From Aphelenchoides besseyi (taxonomy: Eukaryota; Nematoda; Chromadorea; Rhabditida; Aphelenchoididae), in contig JAMPIQ010000009.1 in assembly GCA_024699855.1 (NCBI GenBank), forward strand, positions 1 to 64,000: 64,000 bases of DNA, written 5' to 3'. Positions 45,469-57,360 of this stretch are shown in pieces. The translations under genes and the position numbers were made by a program. Numbering within the stretch: position 1 is the first letter of the stretch; each line of letters begins with the position of its first letter. The notes under the pieces are model-generated. The model was not told the origin of the DNA and did no database searches. It saw only the letters and a list, made by a program, of their open reading frames with translations.

Positions 45469-46250
45469 TTATTTTGAACGAGAAAATCGACGACGAATAC
45501 GACTGAACATTCCACCGCATTTCGAAGTCGAACTGCTGATTGATCGAGAACTTGAATCGACCGTCGAGTTCTCTTGCTTTTGAGTTTGAGGACGGAAATC
45601 AGATTCCAATTCATTTTGAAATTTTGAGCAACGAAGAGCAATTTCCATTGCCAACTGTTGAGTGGGATTGGCGGATTTCAGAATCGGAAAAGCGATAACA
45701 TTCGGGACCTGCGCTGATGGGCAATAACTGTTGAGTGAAAACTCGAAGTCTCTCGGTCGTCGTGGAGGTTTCGATCCCCGCTAAACTGATTGGTTATTGA
45801 GCTCAAACAGTCAACTCACTTCAACCAACTGCGATTGGTGGTGTTTCGAATGGGTCCATCCGCCAACAGAGTGTAAAGTTCGTAGAGAACCGTAACGTCG
45901 ATATGCATTCGGAATTTGACGTTCGGACGCTTTCGAGAAGCCAAACACACGTGTTCGCTTCACGACCTGAAAATAAGATAAACAAAATTTCGATAAACAC
46001 TTACTTCCAGCACTTCAGTCGTTGGTTCGAATCGAACTCTCGACCACGAAGTCGATTTCTGACGTTGAACCAGGAATTCGGATTTTCGTCCAAAAACTTC
46101 TCCGCTGATTTCCACTGAAAAGTCGCTCAGTTGAATAGGGATTGCAGTTCGAATTAACGATACAGACTGAAAGATTCGGAAACGGAAACTGGATTGTTGA
46201 CTCACTTCTGAGTGCGCCAAATGGTCGTCTCGTTCGTCAACTTGCGGCAT
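45469..46250 (-). CDS. Uncharacterised protein with Ser/Arg-rich C terminus
   Basis: Four exons (46206-46250, 46005-46166, 45820-45966, 45469-45780) give 221 residues in frame, with introns of about 38-39 nt. Sequence features include IPIQLSDFSVEISGEVFG and RVRFEPTTEVLEVVKRTRV, which look like beta strands. The C terminus is low-complexity (SSSRSISSSTSKCGG) and ends in a basic RIRRRFSRSK. There is no signal peptide or membrane helix. ATG 46250 directly follows a GGTTAG acceptor, so either a trans-splice site or one more upstream exon is possible. The family is not recognised. Confidence 0.5.
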
Positions 46251-46510
46251 CTAACCAGGCAGCCGGGAGTTGGAATTTACAAGCGAAAGAAACTGACCAA
46301 TTTGATGCTCGCTAAAAATGAACACCACTGGTGCGTGATTTAGTTGTTAAGGCAAATTGCATGCTTGTTTGCTAGATCGCAGAGGACAAACTCATCAGCG
46401 ATATGTCACAATTAGCGATGCAATTGTTAGCCAAACATAATTTCACTCTCTCAGTTTATTTTCCACAGTGAACGCAACAACAAAACCGAGAAAAAGCCGT
46501 TAATTGGCAA

Positions 46511-47571
46511 TCAACGAGCAACCACCTCAGTTGGAATGTCTTGGGCCGTGAACTCCTAAAGTTTCTGGCAATGGTGGGCTTCCCGTTGAACTTACCTCTT
46601 GATTACGCGGCGGTGGATCTTTGTCATCTTTGCGATGAGTGGTTTTTTCATTGGGATTGCATTTAGCCGCTGCTCGTTTCTTGGTTTTTTTCGATTTCTC
46701 CTTGACCGCAGCTTCTGCCTTCTCTTTAGCCCTCTTCTTTGGATCATAATTGGGGTCGTCAACCTCTGAATTCCAAGTGTCGAGAACATCGCCCATCTAG
46801 AAAAGATTGATTAGAAAGCTGATTTGATAATCATGAAAAACTCACTAGTACATAAATGTTACTAGAAGGTGGCGCAAGAGCATTGGCTTTCGGCTTCGAC
46901 GGTTCTCCTTGTGGATTTGCAGCCGGACTTTTGTCGATCTTCTTTTTGTCCTTGCTTTCACCCTGAAACCAACAAAACCTTGTGGTCAAATCAACAAACC
47001 GCTTTTCCAACTTCTGCTGTTTTGACCTGCTTCTTCGACGCCTTCGATTGTTCTTTGACCTATAAATCAGTTGAAAATCGTTTCTTTGATTTCAACTGCA
47101 ACCTCTTTGCCGGTTTTCGTTTCCTTTTCATTCTGCTGCTGAATTGGCGCAATGTTGTAAATGGTCGTGTCGTCGTCAACGGGCATCAAAGCAACAGTTG
47201 GCGCAACGTCCTTGGTGGTGACAACCTCCTTTGTAAAAAGATCCTTCTGAACGGCTGGTTTCTGAACGGTCGGTTGTTTAGTCGGTTGTTCCGGTGCATT
47301 TTGGGGCGGAGTAGGTTTCTTGTCGTTCGACGAGCAACAACAGGAAAGAAGAACGCCGATGCCTACCGCCGCAACACATCTAAATGAAAGTACAAATCGA
47401 TTGTTTAAAGCCGAGAACTTACATGATGATTATCATAGGCAAAAATACTAATCGCCATTCCGTAAAGAACCACTCGGTAGAAGCAACCGCGGGGCTCTTT
47501 GACTTTTCGGTGCTTGTGAAACTTCCAACGAACAAAAACACAAGAACACAACAGCCGAGCAGTTTTCTCAT
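46511..47571 (-). CDS. Single-pass membrane protein with Lys-rich tail
   Basis: Six exons (47423-47571, 47103-47379, 47027-47059, 46846-46962, 46596-46796, 46511-46555) give 273 residues in one frame. The signal peptide is MRKLLGCCVLVFLFVGSFTS and the ectodomain is short (about 25 residues). The membrane helix is FLPMIIIMCVAAVGIGVLLS, followed by CCCSS (possible palmitoylation). The tail is long and Pro/Thr-rich, then Lys-rich (KPTPPQNAPEQPTKQPTVQK, EKSKKTKKRAAAK). The plan resembles the gene family at 31101-38281 in having a tiny or simple ectodomain and a charged tail, but I see no sequence homology. Function is unknown. Confidence 0.65.
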
Positions 47572-48371
47572 GCTGATCGCAAGAAAATGAACCCGAAAGT
47601 ACCCCAACTGACCTTAAGTACTCAAATTCCTGATGAAAAGAAGTTCAAATCAACGAATTTGCATAACCCATGGAACGATGTGAAGTCCAATACGATGTCA
47701 CGACCAGTGAGCAGTGCGTATGTTCTCTTGGTTGCGTTGAATACGTTTACAGATCGCAGAAGAACGGTCAAGTGAGTTCCCAAGATCTTTCTACTTGACA
47801 CAAATACGCCTTAGTTATCAGTTGAGTTTCACTTAGTCCACGAAACACCAATCGGCTATCAGAAAAATTGCCCTTCATTTCGATGTTACATACCCTACAG
47901 TGAACAGAAGCAATTTGTTCCATCGAACTCAAGCAATTCCTTTTTTTACTACAAATATCCGATTTGCGTTATCAAACTTTCCGTAGGTTTTTTGATTATG
48001 TCATCTTTATTTCTTTGGCAAACAAATCTTATATATTCATATTTTAACGTAAGTTACTGCAGAATAACGTGTTTCAAATTTCCCGTCTAAGATTAATGTT
48101 AGTGTTATGAGTCTACGAATCGGTATCAGTAAACTTTCATTTGAACTAAGTAGATGAGCATTTTGGAACAGTTGTTTTGTAGTATCCGCAGAATACACCA
48201 GCTAATTAGATGATATGGAAATCCCATTTCTCCTGTTCTTTTATGATTGGTAATTAATTCGTTTTGTCCGAACAAGCTCCGTACAGTCTTGTGCGGTGTT
48301 GTAAGTAGTGATTGAACAGCTGTATTTGCTGTTGTATGAACGAGCTGTTTATGTTTTTAAGCTTTAAGTTT
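47572..48371. other. Spacer between membrane-protein gene and LINE
   Basis: No gene is supported. It includes the minus-strand gene's promoter region. Confidence 0.4.
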
Positions 48372-50890
48372 TTATTTCGTTAACCAACAACTTTGTTTGT
48401 GAGAGAAGACAATAAATGAGTCCACTTGTCGGTTGCTACTTTCGTTCTCCATCGCTGCTTTGCAATTTCTCGAAATTCGTCCTCGTATCTTCTTGCTGAC
48501 CTTCCAGGTCCTGGTCGCTTTGGTGCAGGTGTCCAACTGAGCACTGGTACGTCCCAACGTTCTTCGTGTTGTCGGCCAGCCATTTCGCGCCCACTCCACA
48601 ACCCCCTTATAGACCCCGTTTTGTTTTCTTCTGTTTAGTTTTTTGTTTTCGCTTGGCTTCCGAATAAACCCCCTTTTGGTTTTCGGATTTGGATTTGACG
48701 GAGGTGAAACGTCAACGTCGTTGAAGTTCGTTCTTTTGCGGATCTATTCGCTTGACTTGTGATTTGGGTCTTTGAGATCGGTGTTCTTGATGTTGAGCAC
48801 TCGTCGTTCCATTTTTGTTTGGCACTGTTGAGTCCTTCGATAGTTCCGCACGGCACTCTTGTGTTTTTGGCTTTCTGATTTTCCCGGTCGGCCCGCGGAT
48901 GACCGGCCGTCCGATCTTTGTCTCTCTCTCCCCCTGCTCTGGACGACTTGTTATTTATTGTAATGGCACCCAATAAACCTTTCTAGTAACTTAGTCAGGA
49001 CACCACTCGAGCAAAACAGGCACACACGGAGTTTGACTCGCGCATCCTTATTGAGAGCCCATGTCTCGCAACCATATGTGAGCGACGGGAGGATGACCAT
49101 GTTGAAGTATCGGTGTTTGTGCTCCATCGGAACTTTTCGGTCGATCAAAAACTCACGTGCTTTGTTGAATGCCGCCCAACCGGCTCCAGTTCTTCTACCA
49201 ATTTCACGCCCATGGTTCCGTGGAAGGGTGAGAAGTTGGCCCAAGTAGATGAATTTGTCCACCGTATCCACTTGATTTCCGTTGACTTTAATTTGTGCGT
49301 TGAAGTTGGTATCTCGTCCATTAGGTGCAGTCATCAGTTTGGTCTTCTTTTCGTTGATTTCCAGTCCGACTTTTGAGCATTCTTTCGCCAGTCGGTTGGT
49401 TGCTTCTTGTAGTGAATTGATTGTTGAAGAGAAGACCACGATGTCATCGGCGTACGCTAAGTATTGGATTGGGCTTTCGTCGATTTGGATTCCACAATTT
49501 GGCCACCGGACTTTGTCCATTGCCATTTGTAGAGTGATGATGACAAGTAGTGGCGAGAGACTGTTGCCTTGTCACACTCCTCGTTGAGTTGCAAACGATG
49601 CTGACGTGTTTCCAATCGTGACGGATGAGGTACCAATGGCGTAGAGCTGCTGAATCATTCCAATGATTGGTTCGTCCACTCCATAGTGTTCCAGAGCCAT
49701 CCAAATTGAGTCGAACTTGATTGTATCAAACGCCTTCTTGAAATCGATGAAGAGCATGTGAAGTGGCCGCCTCCATTCTCTGACTTCACCATCAGAATGT
49801 TGATTGACATGATGTGGTCGATGGTTGAAAATCCCGGTCGAAACCCCGCTTGTTTCACTGGTAGCTGATGGTTGACAATTCCACGCACTCGAGCAGTAAG
49901 GACCCTTGTGACAACTTTGTAGATTGTTGTCAAGAGGCTTATTGGTCTGTAATTTGAAAGATCAAAAGCATCACCTTTCTTAAACAGAAGAATCGTCGTG
50001 GAGTGCGCAAAATCGGTTGGGAAAGTCGACGATTCGAACATCGAACTGAGAAAACTTGCCAGTTCATTCGCGATTAGTGGAACGCAGTGCTTGGCGACTG
50101 CAGATGGAATTCCGTCACATCCTGGAGCAGTATTGCCACGGATTCTTCCACATGCTGATTTCAGTTCTTCGGCGGTAATCGTTCGAATTGGACGGTTTGT
50201 TTCGTTGAGGTTGAATTAAAGTAAAAATGCGTGACCTCTTGGACCATTTCGTTGGAAGTTGTTGTTAGCGTTCCATCGGACTTCTTGACTTGTGCCATTT
50301 GTCTTCGTTTGTACGCCAACTCCATTCTTCCTCGTCTTAGTCGATTGCATTTGATCGCTCTTTCCAAAACGTTGATTTTGTGTTGTCGGAGGTCTTCTTC
50401 CAATGACTTTCTGGCAAGTTTGCAAATCGACGTGAATGAAGTTGATCCATTAGGCTGGTTTCCACTTTTGAGTCGGTTTCGCATTTCCAGAAGTTGTTTG
50501 GTGGCACTCAAAATTCGCGGAAGCGGTTGAATTGCTCGTTGTGCCAATTTCATTGCTTCTTTCATGGAGTCGGTCACTTGTTTGTAGTTGCAATCTGAAG
50601 TTAAATCGGTTAGTTGAGATTGAATTGCGACTTGTAAAGTGAGTCGATCATAATTCGGCGGGAGTTTTCTTGGTTGAACTTTGTGCCACTTAGTAGTCGT
50701 CGGAAGTCGGGGCACCACTCGGATTGTTCGATGGTCACTTTTCGCGTTGCTTCTTGCCAAAACGGAAACATCCATGATCGTTTGTTTGGAACGGGCAACC
50801 ACATAGACCAGTTCGAGCTTCAGTCGGCTGTTTGGCGATTTCCACGTCCATTTTCTTGCTCGTCGTTTGCGGAAGAAAGTTGGTCGTTGC
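48372..50890 (-). pseudogene. RTE-type LINE remnant, 5' truncated and decayed
   Basis: The minus strand keeps the end of the endonuclease domain (KWTWKSPNSR and SDHRTIRV, 50731-50890) and a linker. The reverse transcriptase follows in several frames: YRPISLLTTIYK, MLFIDFKKAFDTI, the catalytic YADDI (49455), ILPSLTYGCETWAL, and an RTE-like C-terminal segment (about 48380-48600). Stops and shifts lie near 50200, 49760, 49575 and 49030. A roughly 420-bp unrelated insert (48605-49025) separates the thumb region from the C terminus. The 5' truncation joins directly to Tc1 sequence near 50890. Confidence 0.8.
48605..49025. other. Unidentified insertion inside the LINE remnant
   Basis: RTE-like coding similarity stops after DARVKLRV (near 49025) and resumes near 48600. 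The intervening sequence has a purine-rich minus strand with low-complexity tracts and no recognisable protein. It could be a short non-autonomous element. Confidence 0.4.
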
Positions 50891-51939
50891 TCTGGATTGG
50901 TGAACGCTACAGTTGTCCTGTTGGAACACGAACTCGTCGTCGCCCATTTGTCTTCGGCACCACGGCAAAATACTCGATCGGAGATCTTCGATGTATTTAG
51001 CTGAGTTTTATCCACCGTCAACTATCGAAATTCAATGAAAGAATTAACTTTCAATGCTTTACATACCTTTATAAACAGTTTACCGTTTGACGCAATTGCT
51101 CCAAAGACCATCACTCCAATTCCACCATCTTGACGCTTCTCTCGAGCAACATTCGGTCTGTTTTTGAAGGCGTATGTGCCTAGCAAATCGGGCCCGTCGC
51201 CGTTAAACTTTTTCTCATCACTAAAAATCCATGTGCTGATGTTTGATTGCATTCTGATTTAAGTTTTTGCAAAGGCTATTCGTTTAGATCGATGTTTTGC
51301 GGTCAATTGGATTTGTTGCCGTTGGACTTCATAGACAAAAGATTCGGTTTTCAATGCTCTTTGGATTGTACGTTTTGAACATTCTAAACTCAAAGCGCTT
51401 TTGATCGAGGACGACGTAACAACATGACCGACAGTGAGCTCGTGATTGACATGTCGACGAATCTGAGAACGATGGCGTTTATCTAGCTTCTTTTTGACGG
51501 GTGGTGCTTTGCGAGCCTTTCTGGGAATATTGTGGAGATACTTCAGAACGGTGTGAATCGAATAACCAGTAATTTCAGCCACTTTGTTGCAATTCCCTTC
51601 TTCCGTGTACAAATCACGAATATGTTTTTGTTCTTCTTCGCTTAACATACTGAAGCCTGGAAATAGAAAGATTGTAACATAATGAACAATATACAAAAGA
51701 ACAAAAGTCAGAAAACATCAACAACATAGTGCAAATCTGCAAAGATATTAGACTGCACTTTTAGTTGTCGCACTCAAAAATGAAATTTGTGTCTCACATA
51801 CGCAATTTCGTATCACTACAAAATAAACGTACATCGATCTTTTTGTCCTGTACTGCTCTATAACTGGACCAAATTTCAGCTCAATCCAACAACGGAAACA
51901 TATCGAATCACTGACTGCACTTTTAGTTGTCGGGCAGTG
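50890..51939 (-). pseudogene. Tc1-like transposon remnant with IR/DR end
   Basis: The minus strand reads a Tc1-type transposase. An N-terminal paired-like helix-turn-helix starts MLSEEEQKHIRDLYTEEGNC (about 51648). A TAA follows near 51256, then the first catalytic Asp in IFSDEKKF. A probable 45-nt intron (about 51024-51068) is followed by another in-frame TAA. The second Asp lies in FQQDNCSVHQ, and the coding sequence ends at the LINE junction. The outer end CACTGCCCGACAACTAAAAG stops at a TA (51940-51941). The third catalytic residue and the other terminus are missing. Confidence 0.75.
51751..51932. repeat. Direct-repeat pair in the Tc1 terminal region
   Basis: The 20-mer GACTGCACTTTTAGTTGTCG occurs at 51751-51770 and again at 51913-51932, 162 bp apart. 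This is the arrangement of transposase binding sites in IR/DR-type Tc1 elements. Confidence 0.8.
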
Positions 51940-51946
51940 TATATCA

Positions 51947-52191
51947 TGAGCGTTAAAAGCAGCCTCTTCAATTTCCATTGGATTGCAGTGTGGGTTATTG
52001 CTAGTCTGTTACAAACCTACTGTTCGGGTCTGGGTACCGAGCAAGTAAATACAGAGTTTATGTTACGAGAACAAAACAGAGGCAACAAACAAATCGCCCG
52101 AGAAAAAAATAAAGAACCAAAAACAGCAAGCGGCTGTCTCGATCGTCGCAGTGGTAATAATCAACAATTTATTAGACAGAGATTGAAATAA
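51947..52191 (+). CDS. Possible small secreted protein
   Basis: An 80-residue open frame starts MSVKSSLFNFHWIAVWVIAS with a signal-peptide-like N terminus ending near QTYCSG. A hydrophilic Arg/Asn/Gln-rich remainder follows. It begins eight bases outside the Tc1 end. No homology is recognised and the frame could be chance. Confidence 0.2.
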
Positions 52192-53643
52192 AAGCAATAA
52201 TAACAGGGACGTCTGATCGACGCGGTGCTCTGAGAGATGAGTGAGAGTGCGAAAAGGCCTAAATCGGAAGGTGCCGCGAAGAAAAAGGGGGAAAGTTATT
52301 GATTCTTTTCGCGGTCGCGACACGGCGGAAAGCGGGACAATTGTCGAAGGGAAACGTCAATGTCGTGTCAAGGCCCACAACAAGTTCGGAACGGTATTTC
52401 CCTTAGACCCTAACACGTATAATCATAGCACTTCCGTGTATTTGATTTAGTCGAGCAAAAAAGGCGTCAAAAGTTTATTTCGCTTGAAAAGTGAGGGAAT
52501 GGCTACAACAAACGTGTGAGAACGTGGTAAGGCGCGTTGCGGAATTTCCCGATGGGAATATCCGTTTATAACTGTTTTTCAGATTATATCTCCGGTTTTG
52601 CTTTTACTCGTCGTTGTATGCTTAAACAGTTTCATGGTACTAATCATCGTATAAACTTCATTCCGTTTCAACTTTCCACGTCATTACGTTTATTTTTTCT
52701 TCCTTTCGTTATTGAATTACTTTCCTTGCTAATTGCTGCATTCAGTTTTCGTGCTTAATATGCTCTTCGTATCGTCAAAATGTTTGTCCAAAAGTAATTA
52801 ATGATCCTTTAGAGTCAAAAGACGTAACGGTATTCCGAGTTTCATAAAACCATTGTATATCAATGTTTGTTTTGTGTCCATCTACTAGTTTCAAGTCCGC
52901 ACTAGTAATTGCATTTTTATTGTTCAATTAATTTGGCAATTTAAAACCCAATCCGCGCCATTTCAAACGGCCCTTTTTCGAGCGAGGTCAACAAAAGCAA
53001 TTATAATCGACATAATCGTTATATAATTGTATATTCTGCAGTTAGATTATCGTCTTCATTGACAATAACATCTAAAAATCATTGAAAAAGGTTGATCGTA
53101 GAACACGCTCGTGTGTGTTTAGGCTTCTGAGTTACCTGAAAACCTTTGTTTATTATGGCATGTTCATTCGGTGTGTTCCGCAGCAATTGCACATGTAGTT
53201 TGACTATCATTTAATCCTTTTCTTGTCTGTAAATAGTGGGTTCATTTGGTTAAATCACAATAGAAATGGCTGTTTTTACGTACGACAAATTTCGGTCGTA
53301 AAGTGTATTTTGTATGTCGACTGGTGTTTGGAGTTAGCTACCTCGCTTGGTTAATTAGAGATTATATTTTCGTCTTACATTCTTTTATACAAACGCTTAA
53401 AATTAACTTTAGTTTTAGGTTTCTTGTTATCCTTTTTACAAAAATGTTCCTAACACTCCACCATAAACCATCAAATTTCACCGCTCCAAAAAATTTTGAA
53501 CAAAATAAAAATGAAAGAAAATTTAATCGGAAAATGCACGAGTTCTTTTGGTTAGTGGAATTTGGCCTTCTGTCTACGATAAACGATCACAATCTTAAAT
53601 CTGAAAAATTTATTTGTTAATCGAAAATATGAAAATAGAAATG
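52192..53643. other. Gene-poor spacer
   Basis: No supported gene. A 69-codon frame at 52241-52450 is rich in basic residues but unrecognised. Confidence 0.4.
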
Positions 53644-53835
53644 TTAAATAATAATCGAAAGGTAATCTCCGGGTTCTTCATACGGGTCCAAAACTTCCAT
53701 GAACTCGTCGTCACTCGCAGGATCTTGCTGTTGACTGGTTGAGGTTCCGGCTTCATTTCTTGATCGTAAAGGCTTTTTCGTCTCCAATTGATTTAAATCT
53801 GCAGTCGCAAGATTAAGTGCGTTTTCATAAGAAAT
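53644..53835 (-). pseudogene. Possible terminal exon fragment of an unknown gene
   Basis: The minus strand has about 63 open codons rich in Glu, Asp, Pro and Gln (ATADLNQLETKKPLRSRNEA, then DDEFMEVLDPYEEPGDYLS) ending at TAA 53644-53646. Composition and phase look coding, but no upstream exon was found. Confidence 0.3.
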
Positions 53836-53936
53836 TTAACGCTTTTTGTTTTTTGATTCCAATACAGTGCTGCTGAGCTATGTTGCCGATGCGATGCATC
53901 GATTCAATAGCTAAATTTAAAAATTTGATGAGCAAT

Positions 53937-54252
53937 CAAACTTCAAAAAACTCAAAAATTAGTCGACTTGTCTCTCTTCGAGTAAGAATAAGTACTCTTC
54001 AAAACGAATAGAATTCAATGTAACAAAAACTAAAATGTACTCAAGACTCTTGTGCACAAAGGTTACTGGCTCAAAAATCTTGAAAGTTTTTAAAAAAATT
54101 AATATGTGCCATCAAAGGTCAAAAAACTCAAAAATTTGTCGATTTGGTCACCTTTGATCAAGCATAAGTACCTTTTAAACTAACGTAAAAACGACGTCAA
54201 CAGAATTAAAATGTCAAGAATTTATAGGCAAACAAAGGTTACTGGCTTAAAA
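53937..54252. repeat. Two diverged tandem units of about 170 bp
   Basis: Units at 53937-54085 and 54113-54252 share CAAAAAACTCAAAAATT, AAGTAC and AAAGGTTACTGGCT. They are low-identity, old copies. Confidence 0.6.
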
Positions 54253-56463
54253 GTTGTCGCGATGCCGTGAACATTAGCTACGGCCTTAAAACGTAATCGC
54301 CCTCCTCCAAAAAAGCAGGGTGGTCGACATTCGACGGCGAAAAAGCGGCAACAAATGGGCCGATTTTTGTGCTGTTTGTTGGCGTCCATATGAAGTCAAG
54401 ACTGCTCTTTCGATTGGCAATGTTTATTTTTGCATATAACCGCGTATTAATCGAGATTTTTGCAAAGATATAGCGACAATTTCTTTTGGTCGAAGAAGAG
54501 AAATTTGACCCAATAATTTATCATTTTCGATTTTTCTTGACCACTTGCTGAGCGGTGAAATTTAACAAATTTGCACTGTTTTCTGATAGAGTGCCCTAGG
54601 ATAAGGCTTACGGGAATTCCTTAAAAATTTTTCTGTCCTTGAATCCACGTTCTTTATTCTGTTGAATTTATGCTCTTCTCGATTAGCATGACCTCGTTTG
54701 AGTTAATCTGAATCACAATTTCATTCTCGTCGCGAGGTTCTTTAATACGAGATATTATTTCCGCAATCTATTTTATCTTGTTGCTTTCTTTTATGCACTT
54801 CTAAGTAGCTGTTTGCTAAGTCGACGAATGCAAAAGACTTGTTAACGATTTTTCAAGCTTCTTTCTGTAAACACGTGCTTTGGTGTGAATTTCCTTTGCC
54901 TTACGTCGGTTGGTCGCGTTGGTTGTCGGAAGCTGCGACTTCCGACGGATCGATGGAGAAGATGAACTTGAATTGGATAAAATAACAGTCTTATTAGAAC
55001 AATAAACGGAGAGAACGGAGTGATAGGTGGCCGGATAAACATCGGAGAGGTTTATTCTTTCAGAAAAGTACAAAATTGCATTACGGTTCTGTCCGGTTCT
55101 GGACTTAGAAATAACCACTCGCCGGCTGGGGTACGATACTTTTATTCCTCGTTACTTCAATGACAACTATTCAAGAGACGAGCGAATCGGGGACTGCCCG
55201 TCTTTTTGGGATTTCAAGAATTTCGGGCGTCGTTTTAAATTTAAGAGGTAATTAATTAGAAAGCAGAGGTAAGCGCGCCCTCATTAAATTATTGGGCACG
55301 CTCTAGCAATTGGTTAGCGTCATCTTCTCGAAAACATGGGCTAGTGATTTATCCTTTTGGCGAAATCGCACAATGTGTCGAAGATTCTCGTATTCAAAAT
55401 AAACTACCGTCAAATTATAGCATTTGCTTATCGTTTTGATCGATTAATAGTTGACTCCCTGCACTACAGACGCAGATCGCTTTGAATTTGAGCATTCTAT
55501 CGTCAATTAACCAACAAAAGCTCTTCAACAGTTTTAACGTTTTCACATTCACGGCAATTGATCTCGTCATATATCGTATTATATTTGCATTGTCTATCTT
55601 TATTTCAACAGCATTCTCAAATCTTATATCACATGTAAATTGCATTGGGAAGGAATGGCATTTCGATTGAGAGGAACTGGAAGCTTCCCTGCAGTTTCAT
55701 GGAAACAAAGCCGTTGGATGAGTTGAAACATCTTCGAATTAAGAGACCTAAAATCACGAGTAAAATGAAATCTTTTTGACTGGAATATTTTCGGCAAAGA
55801 AAACCGCAGTTTCCCGCAAATCACCAGTGGAAATGAGCGTCCAACCCGAAAGCGCCAACTGCCGAGCAAGTGGACCGGAAGTCTACGGCGTCTCTTCGCC
55901 ACGCTGCTTCGAAGGCCGCACGCTTTTTGTGCGTAACTCTCGAGCCGCGAACGAAAATTTTTGACTTTTGCACGCGCTTTTTTTGTGTCGAACGCAAAGC
56001 GAATCGGAAGACGCAGAAAAATGCCGCCAAAGATCAATCAGTTGGCTAGCAGTTAAAGTGAAATCAAAATGTACATTGATGAACTAATCAATAAGTTCCT
56101 CTTACTGAACTTTATATTCGAATAGGAGACGGTCGAGTGTACTTCGTTTCAAATGAACTCGTTTAAACGTTATCCAAAGCTTATTCGCAAGCGATTTTGA
56201 TCGTTCTACGGTGAGCTGTGCAGATAGAAGCAACAAAAGAACGCACAATGACAACAGCAATTGGATCGGCCATTGAAAACTGCAGTCACCAGTCCATGTA
56301 GTGACTTATCAAAAAGAAGTCGGTTCTCCGAAGTACAAAAGGGATTTGAGCATCTCGGTGCTGATTATTGAAATTGTCGAAGACTCCACATTCAATGCTT
56401 TTTACTAACAAAAAGAGTGCCACAATAAGTTTGAATTCATAAAGGAGCTACTAAACCGCTGTT
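54253..56463. other. Gene-poor spacer
   Basis: No supported gene. The minus-strand frames at 54816-55118 and 55624-56037 show no domain. A GC-richer patch near 55820-55960 stands out, and 55583-55655 is a diverged copy of the segment near 44990-45075. Confidence 0.4.
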
Positions 56464-56841
56464 TTACGAAAGGTAGTCGTAGAACTCGACGCTCGTATCA
56501 TCAATCGAATATTCGATACCGAAGGTGTGTAGAATTGGGGTACTTAGAATATACGGTGTAGTATATTCGTTTGATGTTGCAAAAGCTACGACACATAAGC
56601 CGTCTTTAAGTTCCAAATCAATTATATAGTTGTTGGGTGGAGCGTGCAAATCTACACCATTGATTGTGAAGACAAACTCCGTAAGTTTTTCCTTATTGGA
56701 ACAAGGTGTGGTGTAAACACCCATATGATAATCAAAGTCCGGTTGAATCGCCGAATAGATAATACCAGAAAGACTCGCGGCTTCGCCGCTCGCTTTCTTT
56801 ACTTGTGTTTTGTGTGGGTTAAACTTGCGGCTTTGTCGCAT
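56464..56841 (-). pseudogene. Aspartic protease (pepsin-like) C-terminal fragment
   Basis: This is a minus-strand frame of 125 codons. It includes FVFTINGVDLHAPPNNYIID, a Cys in KDGLCVVAF, and YILSTPILHTFGIEYSID followed by SVEFYDY. These match the last third of the pepsin C-terminal lobe: the strand before the flap helix, the final WILG-like motif (here YILS), and the closing strand. The catalytic DTG motifs and the rest of the enzyme are not found upstream. It is a fragment or a terminal exon whose gene was lost. Confidence 0.55.
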
Positions 56842-56879
56842 GCTTACTTGTAAACAATAACAAAAAAATTCAACAATTA

Positions 56880-57360
56880 ACTGGTGAAAGGCACTGAAAT
56901 CAAGAAATCAGAAACTTGACATTACATCGATCGTATCTCTGCGAATAGCTGTTTTGGAGACATGTATTAAATACCGTTGTAACCCTCATTAATTGAGTTT
57001 TCTAGAATGCTAATATGCACCTGTCAAACCACGACAAAAAATTACAACAACTACCTCTCGATTCGCACTGAAACCGAAAAAAGCCGTAATCTCACATTAT
57101 ATTGATTCGAATATCTATCTTCGAGTTGCGTATTATATACTGTTGTAACGCTCATTAGATGAGCTTTCTGGATTGCTAACATACATCTGTCAATCAATGA
57201 CAAAAAGTTCAAGAATTGGCTGCCGAAGTCCACTTAAGCCCAAATTTTAAGGCCCGTATTATATCGATCGTATCTTTGTGAGTAGTCATCTTTAAACCAT
57301 GTATTATATAACATTTTAACGCTTTTTAATTGCGCTTTCTAGAATGCTAATATACATATT
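56880..57360. repeat. Three diverged tandem units of about 165 bp
   Basis: Units begin near 56880, 57046 and 57212. Shared landmarks are a TATTAxATCGATCGTAT-type block, a TGTATTAxATAC block, TAACGCTCATTA, and CTTTCTAGAATGCTAATAT. It is an old satellite-like array without coding content. Confidence 0.65.

Noticed and set aside
54816..55118. 100-codon minus-strand Ser-rich frame
   Set aside because: Low-complexity composition without splice or domain support.
55624..56037. 137-codon minus-strand frame
   Set aside because: No recognisable domain and no splice context. The GC-richer patch alone does not support a gene.
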